Source: Wuchereria bancrofti
Taxonomy: Eukaryota; Nematoda; Chromadorea; Rhabditida; Onchocercidae
NCBI GenBank assembly: GCA_005281725.1
Contig: SSBO01000001.1
Span: 2,960,399-3,024,398 of the forward strand
Direction: 5' to 3'
Length of the DNA: 64,000 bases
This document shows, piece after piece, positions 1 to 13,105 of this stretch. Position 1 is the stretch's first letter; each line of letters begins with the position of its first letter. The translations under genes were made by a program, and so were the position numbers. The notes under the pieces were generated by a model that worked only from the letters and a program-made list of their open reading frames with translations, did not search any database and had not been told where the DNA came from.

Positions 1-163
1 GTCAAATGATTAAGTTATTTGTCAGGAACTTCTGCAAGATTATCTTCTCCTTTCTATAAATTTATTTTATTAATTTGTTGAACAAAGTAAGATGCGACAA
101 ACAAATAAAGAAAAAGTGAGTGTAACACAAATTTTGATTAATTTCTACTTTTAGTATTTTTAG

Positions 164-3100
164 GGTTTGATGTGGGATTTAGCACCGGAATTTAATGCAG
201 TCATTATATTCGCCGAACATCGATTTTATGGGAAATCACAACCGTTCGGCAACAAAAGTTATGCAACGATCCGGAATCTCGGTTATTTATCATCTGAACA
301 AGCACTGGGCGATTTCGCCCTTCTCATATATCACCTTAAAAATAAGGTAAATTTCAAATTTTTCTGCTTCAAATTTTTAGAAAAAAAAGAATAGAAGAAA
401 AAAAAGAAACAGTAGATTAATATAGTTAAAATAAAGTGATTGTATTAAAAGAGATATGGCATTTATTGTGGTTGCCTTTGAGTAATCAAATGGAGTAAGT
501 GATAACAGATAAATCTCACTAAGTGATAACAGATAAATCTGAAGCAACGATAAAACATAGTTTAATTGATTTCATTCCTTATCATCTCTAATAATTTTTG
601 AGACATTTAGTGCTTTGGTTTTCACAAATTTTGCTACACTAATCAATTTTGTTGTCAAACATAATGAGTTATGTAATGGGCAACCAACTAATGTATGAGC
701 AAGAAATATATGTGAACAAGTAATATACGTGGCAAGTAATGTATGTGGGCAAATAATGTACGTGGGCAAGTAATATATGTGGGCAAGTAATGTATGTGAG
801 CAACAAATGTACGTGGATAATTAGTAATATATGAGTAACAAATGCAATGTATGAAGGGTATATGTAACAAACATTTAGTATATGTGAATAAACATAAATG
901 TGCGACAAATATACGTAGATAATTATGTAAGTGCACAAACGAGTTAAATGAACCAGTGGTGTACGTGAGTAACAAACGTACGTGGCAAGTGATGTGTGTG
1001 GGCAACAGTTACACATGGGCGAGTAATATGCATAGACAATAAATATTTTTTTGCACATTGGTATTAGTTGTAAAATTTGTGTAAGTTATATATTTTAGAT
1101 AATTTCTAAAAGCTTAAAGTTTAAAATATTGTACAATTGGTGGAAGCGTGAATAGTTCATTACACTTTTCCTTTATTTACATTCTTAAATTCAACTTGTT
1201 TGCTAAATTTACAATAATTATCCATTTGCAATTAATTTAGCGTCTTTTGGTCGCTCAAAATTCATCTGTCATAGCATTTGGTGGGTCATATGGTGGTATG
1301 CTTGCTGCATGGATGCGTATCAAATACCCACATTTAGTAGAAGGGTCTTTTATTATCAATTTTTTTTTTTAATTTATTCAACTATTTCTTAAATTCCTTG
1401 TGACTTTTCTCTTTCTAAATTCTTGCTGTGTAAGCTGTTTTTTACAAATTTTAAGATTTCAATTAGTAATATTATTATTGGTTGTAAAGAAGGCAATGTT
1501 TTCCTCAATAGTCGAAAAATCGAAAAGCAGAAAAACGGTAGTACTTTCCAGGTCTATAGCATCAAGTGCTCCGGTTTTCTGGTTTATTGATATGTCAAGG
1601 TCTGTGCCACAAGATGCGTATAATCGTATTGTTAAACGATCTTTCCTCAGTTCCGGTTGTATAGAGAAAAATATACTTGACGGATGGATTGCACTTAAAA
1701 ATTTATCCTTGACTAGTCAGTCTTTTAATTTGTTTCAGTAATCGAGATCAACTTAAATTATTCGGAATATATGCTTACAATTCATGCTCGTCTCGATATT
1801 TCGTAAATCGCGCTCGTTATTTTTGTTGTTTTTCCAAATATTAATTTCTTTTAAAAATTGTTTTTTATTAATTGCTACGAAACATACGTGGCCTGATATT
1901 GAAGTATATTTTTAGAACTGAAATTGGCTAATTCATTCATTTGTTGTTTCTTTAGCAACTGGTCGAGCTTATCTAAATGGCTTGTTTCATTTGGACAAAA
2001 AGTCATACTTGAAAATAAGCACTGATTGGATAATGCTTAAAGAATATCTCGAAGATATATTTGGATCAATGGCGATGGTTAACTATCCATATCCAACTAA
2101 TTATCTAGCTCAACTTCCAGGATGGCCTGTTAAAGTTAGTTTTTGTTTCGGCTTTTTCCATCACTATTGCTTTACAGACAAGACAGTGTATTTAATGCAT
2201 AAACTAACTTATTACATGCACTTCTGAAATATTTAGAAAGCTTCAGAATTATCAATGAGTAGTTATAACTTAATTTGCAATCTGTTTTTTATTAAAATTA
2301 ATTGTGATTTGGTAGCAAAAGATTCAAATTTAAGCATTGACAATTAGTAATAGCTAGAAATCGTTATTATTCTTCTGCAAGATGCAAATCTTATCTTTTT
2401 TGAAATTTTTTTTTTTTTTGAGTTCAACTGTTTGTTTTAGAACAGTAAGTTTAATTCTGTAATTTATTTTGTACAGGTGTCAACTTAAAATGTGTTGAAT
2501 TTTACAATAAATATAGCTTAACATTGCAATTTAGATTTTAATACGTTTTAGTTTGCCTTATTATTAGACAAAATCTTTCGTACAAATAAGATTAATTTTG
2601 TAATTGAATGAAAAAAAAGAAATTTTTTTCAACATTTTTCAAAAAATCATTAAAAATTACAACCTTATCATTATCCAATCAACTGATACATATATATACT
2701 ACTGAAATCGTATTTTTTTTACTCAAAATAGATCCTTATTGTTAATTCTCTGAGATTTTCTTTTTATGTTACGCTGTATACAATTATTTTTCATAAATAG
2801 TTGCAAGGAGTTTTGCCAATTCAAAAAATCTCGAAATATCTCAAATATTACATGCAACTTTACTGTGATATTTGAAGGTTGCATGTCAATTTTTCAACAG
2901 CAATAAAGCAAAAAGTGATGAAGAATTGGCGCAAAGTATGTATGGAATAATGAATCTCTATTATAATTATACAGGTCAAAAGAAAACATTTTGCATTAAG
3001 CCAAATGTGTGCAATGATTCCGCATATGGAGCACTTGGTGATCCATTTGGTTGGACATGGCAGGTATTAGAAAAATTATTTCATTTTTATTCTTAAAAAT

Positions 3101-4773
3101 TTTGATTGAAATTTGAAATGAAATAGAGAGAATTTAAAAAAGAAAAAAATTTCGGTAAGAAGAGAAGTGAAGAAAAAATGCAAAATTCAAAATAGATAAA
3201 AAAACGATGAAGAAATTGTGTTACACCAAATTTTTCTTGTTTCATTCCTGAAATAGCAAAATGTTTCAAATCATCGAAATAAAATAATTAACGAAAAAAT
3301 ATTAGGATTGCTTAATTATCTGAATAGTAATGCTTCACGCAGTAATTGATCATGGGAGTTTATAAACGCAGATTGTGAGCAGTTAATTGGCATTATTTCA
3401 AGTAATTAAAATTATCCTTTTTTGTTTGGCAAAAAAAAATTCAATCTTATGAAATATAGTGTCAGTTAATTAACTAAAATAATTTAAGTCCTGCACTGAA
3501 ATGATAATGCAGCAATGTTCCAGTGGTCCACCCAATGATTTCTTTATTAAGAATTGCCCATTTAGTCTTAAAGGTAGATACATTTTGATTCTTGATTTAA
3601 TTCATCTTTGAATATCTATTTCCATGATTAGTTTAATTTATAAACCACAAATTAAATTATTAATTCCCGCGCAGCATTAATTTTCAATTTTTAGTACTAT
3701 CTTCTTCAATTTCTGTAAACCTAATAAAAATTTTAATTTTTTTAGAAAATTGCAATAATTAATGCAAAATAATATGCGTAACGATTTTGTTTACCAACCA
3801 AATTTCAAGGAATTTAGGTCAAGAATTATACTGCATCAATACATTTGGAAAACTTGGATACACAAAAGCTTTAATGCGGCCACATTGGAGTATTTTAAAT
3901 TACGGTAATCGATATCCAACCGCTACGAATATTGTATTCAGGTTATTTATTACTTTTATAATGGTGTTATGGCAAAATGTAAACGACTAACAATTCAGGT
4001 TAATCAGAAATTTTCAGCTTTTTTTTGCAGGAATTTGATGCTTATTTTAATTGACGGTGGTTGAGAATTTTGGATGTAAAATAAAATTTTTAGAATTGAT
4101 GAAAACTTCTTGATTGATTCAATATCTTGTTTTTTTTATTAACAAGAAAAATTTTAAATTGCAACTAAAAATAAAATCAAAGTAAGAATTCGTGAGTAGC
4201 TTTTTAAGCATTGTAATCACTGAGGTATTTTTTATTCTTGTTAACTGGAAATTTTGTAATGAGCTGCAAAAAAAATTGAAGTAACGGTTATTTGGATCCA
4301 TGGTCTGCTGGTGGTTGGTCATTGAAATCACGAGTGATGGGATCATTGATTAGCATTATCATTAAGGTCAATTTTCTTTATATTATTTCACCTAATTAAT
4401 TAATTATTTCTGTAATGGACATCTGTTTTCTGCATTAGAAAATTAGTTTTTTTCTTAAATTTACGAAAGAAAAATCAACGAAATATTTAATTTATGAAGG
4501 TAAATATAGCAATGCTATTGAAGATGTCAGATAATAAGGAGGAATAAGTAAACAAGTAAACAGATAAACAATTATGTAAATAACTTGACATAACAAGGAA
4601 GAAAAAGCGAAAGAAAAAATATGTATTTTAAGGATGGCGCACATCATTACGATCTACGCGGCAAACATCAATTGGATACGAATTCGGTAAAAGATGCGAG
4701 ACGTTTAGAAAAATTTTATATCAAATATTGGTTGAAAGAAGCAAAATTGAAACAGCAACAAAAAAATTATTAA
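164..4773 (+). CDS. Serine carboxypeptidase, peptidase family S28 (lysosomal Pro-X carboxypeptidase-like), 5' truncated by window edge
   Basis: Exons read at 164-346, 1241-1344, 1552-1715, 1956-2134, 2878-3063, 3489-3573, 3818-3941, 4282-4366 and 4633-4773 join in one frame to 416 residues ending at TAA 4771-4773; the N-terminus lies left of the window. The first visible exon encodes the S28 block [18 protein letters not shown]. The nucleophile Ser is in [11 protein letters not shown] (1241-1344), the catalytic Asp in [11 protein letters not shown] (4282-4366), and the His in GAHHYDLRG (4633-4773), so the triad is complete. S28 enzymes remove a C-terminal residue after proline or a dipeptide from the N-terminus, in lysosomes or after secretion. 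The C-terminus is polar (KLKQQQKNY) with no membrane segment, unlike the paralog downstream. Some acceptors (TTTGAAG, TTTTAAG) are weak, so a few exon edges could shift. Confidence 0.85.
497..540. repeat. 20-bp perfect tandem duplication in S28 intron
   Basis: AAGTGATAACAGATAAATCT occurs at 497-516 and again at 521-540, separated by CACT. It lies in the intron between the first two visible exons of the truncated S28 gene. No function is apparent. Confidence 0.85.
668..1045. repeat. Degenerate 15-17-bp minisatellite in S28 intron
   Basis: About twenty diverged units of the type TACGTGGGCAAGTAATG run through the 894-nt intron 347-1240. Unit length varies (15-17 bp, some longer), so both antisense frames stay open and give Tyr/His/Thr/Ile-rich translations that look artefactual. 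It begins and ends well inside the intron. Confidence 0.8.
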
Positions 4774-6632
4774 ATTTCTATCTCAAATTACTTGTTTTTT
4801 TCGAAATAAAAAAGTTTTCTTTTATCTTATTGGCAAGCATTAGCAATGATAAATAGCGAAAAAAAAATTTAATCGTATGAATTGAAATGGTTCAATGTTC
4901 AAAAATAAAAAGTCTTCGCCTTTGTGGCAGATAAATTTTCTAGCAATTTAATAAAAGCCAGAAACAAATTTTTTAATTGAATTAAAAAAATTTATTCGAA
5001 AAAGAAAAATTCTGCAGAAAAATGCATACGTATTTGATGCTACTTATATCTGTTCTTTAACAATTTTCTTCTGTACCGAGGATTTTTTCCGGTTTCACTG
5101 GTTATTATCGATAGTTTTTTGTGAGGAATAAGCGATTTAATGGTAAGTTAAAAGCAGTAACAGGTTTTCATTTCATACAAAAATACATGTCAAAATTCTT
5201 ATGAAAGATAAAAATAAAAGTAAAAGACCGTTTAATTCAATAATTTTCATTTAATTTTATATGATATTTCTGATATTGTAATCAGAATTGAAATTACATT
5301 AAATATTCAATTGCTTACTTAATAGTGGTATTGCATCATAATTGGTATTATATCTAATTATTAATTTGGTATTATATGACATTTTGATGTGCATTACAAT
5401 TGGTATTGTATTATATTATAACATTGAATGCTTTCTGCATTATTTTCAAATGGGACACAAAAAGAACATATGAATATGATTTCAGAATTGCTATAAAATT
5501 TTTAAAAAGTGGTAGAAGTGGAAATTAATATAGTTGATAAATTTTAATTTGCAATAAATAAAATATTTGGAATTATTTTTATTCATGCATTCAAGAGGCG
5601 GAAGAAAGAGTTGCAGAATTAAATTACTTTGTTAAAAAAAACTTTCATTTGAAAACAACGATTAAAAAACTTTAAACAAATTTTAAACACATTTTCTTAA
5701 ATTATTGAACTATGCCATTTAAAAATTTGCGTGCTTTTAATCTGATGATGCAACAGAAACAGATAGAATCAAGAAAAATTTCTTTATTTCCTGATTTTTG
5801 TTTAAATTGTTTATTTTATGATTTACTTCTTTCTTCATATTTTTTTCTTCTTCATAGCGATGAGTTTATTATAAATTGAATTTTTTTTTTGTTATTATTT
5901 TCATGACTTTCTAGCTTTAACATTAAACAATTGTTTTATTGAAATTCAATTTTTTGTTCAAAAAACAAAACTAGTGTCAAATAATTTCGCGTTTGTTTGC
6001 CAAATTTTTTCAACAGTGAAGTAATTATTATCAATAAAACATTCTTTAGCTTCATAAACTAATAAAGATTGCTTTTGCTTTATCATTATAATCTTTTTTT
6101 TTTGCTACTTCGAAGGATTATATAATTTATACGTTCCGCATTTCATTGCACATAAGCAAATATATAAAAATTTTAATGTACATTTTCTACCTTATCATTG
6201 ACTGAAAATTTTTTTAATTGCTTTTTTTAATAGTATAAAATATTAAGATATTTTAGGATAATTTTAGGATTAATAAATCGTATTAAGAATGAATTATATT
6301 GAAATTTATGGTTAATTTACATAATTAATCAAATTTTCGAAGTGAAATTAATTGATGCATATCTATTTTGAGGCATACTTAATTCGCTATAAATTAGGTT
6401 ATCCCTATAAAGACATATTTTCCAAAATTTTGCTTATACATGGATAACACTTTGTTTTGGAATTATATTAATAAAACTATAAGTTTTTCTTACTTTGTTT
6501 ACTGATAAATATGAGTAAAGACTGAATTTTGCATTTGTAATAATTATTCATTCGACATTTATCAATGTTGGAAAATTTTGATAAAAATTAAATTTTTAGG
6601 AAAATAGTTATTTTTTTCAACATTATCTAATC
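4774..6632. other. Intergenic AT-rich stretch between the two S28 genes
   Basis: An AATAAA at 4805-4810, about 32 nt past the first gene's stop, is a plausible poly(A) signal. The rest (about 1.8 kb) is AT-rich with poly-A and poly-T runs; I see no exon-like frame, RNA gene or repeat array. The promoter of the second S28 gene should be at its right end. Confidence 0.6.
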
Positions 6633-9600
6633 ATGTTGCTAGTATTACTGGAAATATTAATCGCAGGAATAATAGTTACTAGTGATTATGCTAGAAAAAT
6701 TGGTATATTTCCCCCAACTATGAATTCAATTTCTCCAACTATCATTCGAAATTCATCGGATAATTTGTGGATGACAACAGAAATAAATGCTATAATGGAA
6801 TCAATGAATTATGAGTGGGATGTAAAGTGGTATCAGTCAATGCCAATTGATCATTTCACTTATCGAAACAATGAATTTTTTAGTCTTAGGTAAGCAATAT
6901 TTTTGTTTTTGTATGCTAAAACTGAGAAATGAAAAGTTTGAAATTTCGACTTTTATAAATTACAAAAAAATGTAACAAAGTACATGTGAAAAGCTGTTTA
7001 TAATCACAATTTGTAATTAGTTATTCAGAAAGTTTTGATCAAGCAAGGACGCATTACCCCTTTTCCAATAAAAGAAGTAAGGAAAAATTGAAATCTAAAA
7101 GTTGGAAAGATATAAGCATTTTAGTACATAGTTGCTTCTATCACTTAATTTTTTTCTGAATTGCAAAAGATTAAAATCCTACTAAAAAATAGACTGAATT
7201 GTTGAATGATTTATTAATTTTGTCCAATTTCTCTAATTTTTCTTCCCCAAAATCTACATTATATAATGTTTAATCTATCCAATATTTCTTACAGTTATTC
7301 ATTGCTGTTTTTGAAAAAAAAAAAGCGCAAATTCATTTATTTTTTAGATATTTAGCAAATTATTCGTATTTTCTATGTGATGGACCGCTATTTTTCTACG
7401 CTGGCAATGAGGGAGATATTGAAGCATTTGCGCAAAATACTGTAACTTGGTCTTTTTTTAAAAGCTTGTACCAATTAATTAATTAATCAGTTAATATTTC
7501 ATGCTTACGCTTTTGAATGTATCAAGGAATTTATCAGCAGTGCTTAAATTTACAAATAATTAAAATTCACAGGGTATTATATGGGATTTAGCGCCAAGAT
7601 TTCATGCTGCTATTGTATTCGCGGAACATCGATACTACGGTGATTCGAAACCTTACGGAAAGCGAAGTTATATGGTACTGTAATGTACATGTATGATGTT
7701 AATAATTATCTTTAAATAATTTTGTAATATTCTCTCACTTTACGAAATTATTTATAGTTTAGATAATTTTTGGACATTTGATTATAATAATTATAATATG
7801 TCACGTTGTTCGTAATACGGTAGCCGAAATTACGTGATCTTGTTTTTCCAAAGTACAGTACTGCAAAAAACAAAATCGAAATGATATATATCACAAATTA
7901 TCAACTTTTGTAATTGATTGCAAATTTCAGGATGTTTTACGACTGGGATATCTTAATGATATCCAAGTATTGGCTGATTTTGCACAATTGATTACGTTTT
8001 TAAAAATTGATGATGAGGAACTTGGCTTTTGTCCTCCGGGTACCGAAATACCGGTTATCGTATTCGGTGGTTCATATGGTGGGATGCTTGCTACATGGCT
8101 CCGCATGAAATATCCACATATTGTGGATGGGTATTACGACTTTTTTTTAAATTAATTATCATATCTTTCGTCATTCCTTTCATTCTTTATTTCGATTTGT
8201 TACAAAAATCCAAATTTGAAAAAAAAAAGGGAATTAGACAGAAAAATTAACGATATATGAAACCAATGAAATCATTTATATAAGTCGTAAGTTTTCATAG
8301 AAATGGAATAAATTCTAAAATATTTTCTCTTGTTTGTTAACAAAAAAGGGTTTAAAAAAAAGGAAAAACAGATTTTATGGAACAGGGATTAATTTAGATT
8401 GTGTGAGTAATGTAACAACTAATTATCTAACTAACGAATGTGATCGGAAAGTATTTTTAGTAGGATTCGTGCAATTCAGAAATTTGATAAGTCTCTCTAA
8501 TGCTGATGAAATTTTACATACGTATTTATTATCGAAATCTTTCTGAGGATAATACCTTATAAAAATTTTTAAAAAAACTGATAAAATTAAATTCTAACAA
8601 TGGCCTTTCTTCGATCTGGATATATTTTAGAGCTTGGGCATCATCAGCACCATTGAGAAATTTTTATGGAACAGGAATAAATCCAGATAGTGTGAGTAAT
8701 GTAACAACAACCAATTATGTAACTAATGGATGTGACCGGAAGGTATTTTCAGAAGGATTCGTTGCAATTCAGAAACTATCAAAAACAGGTCACTTAATTG
8801 TGTTCAATTAACAATATATATATATATATATCGAAGACAGACGATGTTCTTTATGTCCTTATTTCCTATACAGCATTTTCTATTCTTATATAGTACTCTC
8901 TGAATATATTTGTCATTTATTATGCGGTTTTTCAGAAAAATTTACAAATATTTCATTAAGAATTATGGAAAAAAAAATTCTCATGTAGAAATAATGAAAA
9001 TAAAAATATAAATTAGATTCTAAAATGAAATTTGTCCAAAAAATGCACTCAAAACAATTATATAATACCCGAAAAATATTGGAATTCATCTCATTCAAAT
9101 TAATAGAAATGCGATTAACTTAACTATTCTAGTGAAAGCTTATTTGTGATATTGATAATGTACCAAACAATCTACCATTTTATCATTTAATAACCAAAAA
9201 TTTTACACTAAAGAATTTTGTATGCAACAAATATTAAGTCATAAATGATTTTTTTCTCTTGAAATCATGTCTGCTATCAACTGAAGGTTATGAAAGTATT
9301 TTATGCCATTGACCTTTTCAGTATCATAAAAAATTGGGTTATTATTCCGAGATGTCTTTTTGTTATAGAAGAAGGTCGAGTGAAATTGAATCAAATATTT
9401 CGCTCAAAACCAGGTTTTGAAATGAAAAGCTCTGATGATTTCACAAATCTCTATTCTTACATTTATTCCGCTGTTTTTTACATGGCTATGATCGACTATC
9501 CGTATCCGACTAATTTCCTTACACCTTTACCTGGATTCCCAGTTAAGGTACAATAGTAAACTGCTCTAATCCACTAAATTGATATCATCTGACTAAATGT

Positions 9601-11874
9601 TACATCGTTTAACTAGCTCTGCTTATACATGACATTTATACGTATGGTAAAAATTAATAAATACTTACTAGTTTAAATTTAGTTTGAAAAAATTTTCAAA
9701 TCACTTCAATTAATTTATTTTAATAACTTATTATTCTATATTATTATAGGTAATTTATTTTATTTATCCTAGCATGAAATAATTTCCGGATGCTAATGCT
9801 ATCCTTAATTTGAAATTTATTTTATTTCAACATAAATTATCAATTCGCAATAATTGGAAATCTTTCTCCTTGTTTCGAAGTCTTTATTTTCCTTTTAGTA
9901 TGCTTGTCGTTATGCTACGAAAGCTGGAACAAATGATGAAGAATTGGCAGAACAATTAAAAAATGTTATCAATGTTTACTACAATTATACAGGACAGCTT
10001 ACTGATCACTGTTTTACAAGCAATTGCACAATATTATCACCTTTCCAAAATAATGAAGAAGCTATTGCTTGGAACTGGCAGGTAAGTTTGACAATAGCAG
10101 TAAGTTTGATACCTTCTCTGAGTGACCATATATACATCTAAAGTATATAATTTGAAATCTTCACATGTATACCTTTATTTAGCAAACAGTGGAAGTTTAT
10201 ATTGGGATAAAAAAGTAAATAATTAAAATTAAATAAAGTAAACTGGAATATTCTCCATGTAATTCATTCATTTTTTCAGTGCTGTACATCAATGATTGTA
10301 CAAAATTGTGATCGAAGTGGGGAAAATGATTTCTTTTTGAACACTTGTGATAATCCTGATGGTTTAACTAATATCAGCATTAAATATTGTACGGAATTAT
10401 TCAAAGATATTGGCTATAACAGTAATTTCTATAAACTTCATGATACAATGATACGTTATGGAATGATATATAATGCTACGAGTAACACTATATTTTCGTA
10501 AGTTTATTATGCATATAATAGATTTTCTTCTATCTTTATAAATAAATTAATACACAATATTGTTTGCATATTGCATGTAATTTTAAGTAATATTTATCAT
10601 TAAATTTTATTATTCAGGAATGGTAACTTAGATCCATGGTCTGCTGGCGGTGTTTATGAAAATTCACCTGGTATTACGAATGCTATGAAGAATGGTGTTT
10701 ATATTTTTTATATGTCAGATGCAGCACACTATCTTGACTTACACACACCTAACACGTGTGATCCACCATCTGTGACATATGAACGATTCCAGGTTGAACT
10801 TCAAAAATAACAAGCCGTTCCTTAACTGAAATTTAAATACAAAAATGATTTGAAGCAATACTTTGACTGAAACTCGAGCAATTCAATAATTAGTAATAAT
10901 AAATAATGACAATAATAACAGTAATAACAATAATAATAATAATTGATAATAATAATAATAAATAACAATAATAACAGTGATAACAATAATAATAGTAATA
11001 ATAACAATGTTATTATAACAGTAATAATAATAACAATAATAATAGTAACAATTAATAATAATAATAATTAATAATATTTCGAAAGGATCCAATAAAGGAT
11101 TCTACTGTTCCATTTCCTTCTTTTTTTCTGGTAAAAATAGCTCAATATTTTTTATAACTGACCCAAATATGAGAATTAATAAATTGTTATGGTGGATGAA
11201 ATATTATATTGAAGATTTATTGTTTTATAAGTACTCGAAAACAGTCGGAAAAAAATTCGAGCAAAGCTCAAATTAATGAATTGCAGGTTACAAATATAAT
11301 AAAATGCTGGGTTTATAAGAACTGTACAAAATTACCAACATCAAATCCATTACCGGATAATACTGGTTGGCATGTGCCGGATAACTGTCAATTTATTAAA
11401 CACGGCTATCCGTGGGGATATATGGAACCAAAGGTATATATACTCCTACCCTAATATTCACTCATTAATTTGCATGTAATTAGTTTGGCTTAATTTAGCT
11501 TCCCCTTTCCCACCCCCCTCTAATCTGCTTTTTAGGACTTCTCTTGAATGTTTTGATTCAGAAATTAAAATTTGGTTTAAAAAAATTTTCAAAAAAAAGA
11601 TTTCGTGTTAAAATCAAGAATAAAAAGTACAAATATGATGGCTCATAGACCTTTTTCTAATTTGGTATGTTAAAAATATTTTATTGGCTGATTTTTTCCT
11701 ATAAAAATCACACTTTGTGCCTAGTTGCAGAAGCGACCTTAAACTAAGGTAACAATGATTTGTCTCAACTAATTTTGCGAATTTTTTCAGAAAAGCTGGA
11801 AACTAATAAGTTCTGCCTTATTTATTTTAATGACAACAATATCTGCTATCTTCACTAGTTATCTTATTTGTTGA
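6633..11874 (+). CDS. Serine carboxypeptidase, peptidase family S28, with C-terminal transmembrane anchor
   Basis: Eleven exons (6633-6889, 7348-7441, 7573-7674, 7931-8130, 8631-8788, 9369-9547, 9899-10081, 10280-10497, 10618-10792, 11287-11433, 11791-11874) give 598 residues in one frame. The start ATG opens a hydrophobic signal peptide ([15 protein letters not shown]). Conserved S28 blocks follow: [33 protein letters not shown], nucleophile Ser199 in [24 protein letters not shown], Asp469 in [10 protein letters not shown] and His501 in DAAHYLDL. The last exon adds about 23 hydrophobic residues (roughly 576-598), ending LIC-stop, so the protein is predicted to be a type I membrane ectoenzyme; this topology is inferred. 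It is a tandem paralog of the upstream gene, with shared exon phases (both have a 179-nt exon ending PVK). AATAAA at 11981-11986 is a likely poly(A) signal. Confidence 0.88.
8370..8500 (+). pseudogene. Decayed duplicate of S28 exon 5 inside intron 4
   Basis: The segment matches exon 8631-8788 closely: both encode FYGTGIN followed by VSNVTT, a Cys-Asp-Arg-Lys block and VF..GFV. The copy lacks the exon's conserved first part (AWASSAPL) and any good acceptor. It has a 3-nt loss in the Thr-Thr-Asn run and a 1-nt loss (GTGCAATTC for GTTGCAATTC) that shifts frame. It therefore looks like a dead tandem exon duplicate and not an alternative exon. Confidence 0.75.
10888..11075. repeat. (AAT)n/(AAC) interrupted microsatellite in S28 intron
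   Basis: A simple run of AAT and AAC triplets lies in the 494-nt intron 10793-11286 of the second S28 gene. The antisense frames read as long Tyr/Leu/Ile tracts, which I regard as non-coding. Confidence 0.85.
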
Positions 11875-13105
11875 AAAAAAATATCTCCCTTATTAATATC
11901 AAAAGTACTTTCTTATGCTTATTTAAATTTTAGTGCCAAGATTATCTTGTCTTTTTTCTTAATTTCAAATTTTATTTGTGAATAAAGATCGTGTCTGTTA
12001 TTTATTTAAATTATGTAATATCAATAATAATGATTTTTTAAAAGAGATGAATTGAGCAGCCCTTTCAAACCTTCTTGTATCTTACTATGGCAGTGTTCTG
12101 CTGCAAGAAATATTTCAAATATATTTGAAGTCATATGATTGCATGGATTTTCAACGTGGTGATTTTAAGAAAAAATTTTATTTACATACATTATTGCAAA
12201 TACAATAAACCCTTAATAAATATGCTTTTTTTGTTTCTGAAAGAACAAAAAGCACCAAAATGGAGAGGTATCAATTCGAAAAATAAGACAAAACAGTCAA
12301 AGAAACATTTTGATCAAAGAATTTTTAAGTTTGAAATTAAGTACCACCTCAGTTAATTTTTCTTATTTCTTTTATATGTTCTTTTCCTTCGTAAAATATA
12401 CAGCATAATTTTCCAATCAAGAAAAAAAAACATTTCAAATCTTAGAAAAAATCAGCCAAATGGCAAAAAGTTAAATTTTTCTCATTAAATTCAGATTTTT
12501 AACCTTCTAATACTAAAGCTAAAAAGAAATTGTAAAACTGGATTTTGTCAGTGATGGGTCGAAACTATCAAGAATTTCAAACATTCTTTTCTTTTACTTT
12601 CAGTATAGTGGTCTAAAACATAAGTTATTCGAATAATAGTGATTTAAGATATAAATTATTTCAATAACCTATCCTGCCGACGGAGAACAAACCCCTGTAG
12701 TGGTGAAGAAATAATTGCAATTAACCTCTACAAGGATAACATCAGTACCTAAATTCTTACAGTAAATAAGAAATGCATTCAGAAGTGTTTCTGAAACAAA
12801 ATCTTTATATTATTGTAAATAATGGTCATTCTATAGTCATACCACTAGTCGTTCATCGTTTCCATACATAAAATGCTGGAAAACTTACACCTTTTTGTCG
12901 ACATATGCTTTTTTCCGCATGGCGGCTATTTTCAATTCGTCAGCCCATCACATTTTTTTAATTTTAAAAATCCAACCTGAAAATCCATAAAAATTCTAGT
13001 TGGAAGTAAAGCTAGTGATGGAGCAGAATTAACGAATAATTTAAATATAAAAACTGTTTAAATCTAGACAATGACTAGTAATGAATTCAAATAGAAATAT
13101 TCAAT
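11875..13105. other. Convergent intergenic region between S28 and UBE3D-like genes
   Basis: Apart from AATAAA at 11981-11986 for the left gene, this 1.2-kb stretch holds no exon-like frame. A 25-bp near-copy of part of the UBE3D-like last exon lies at about 12998-13021. The UBE3D-like poly(A) signal overlaps its stop codon at 13105-13110. Confidence 0.55.

Noticed and set aside
1..163. Possible further upstream exon of the truncated S28 gene
   Set aside because: The segment preceding WDLAPEF in the paralog ([11 protein letters not shown]) has no counterpart here; the stretch reads as intron.
572..1058. Three overlapping minus-strand frames of 65-129 codons
   Set aside because: They are translations of the intronic minisatellite (repeating Tyr-Ile-Thr-Cys-Pro-His), with no splice or homology support.
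8334..8546. Alternative exon of the second S28 gene
   Set aside because: It lacks the conserved AWASSAP start and an acceptor, and carries a frameshifting deletion compared with exon 8631-8788.
10822..11092. Minus-strand Leu/Tyr/Ile-rich frames
   Set aside because: Shadow of the (AAT/AAC)n run in an S28 intron.
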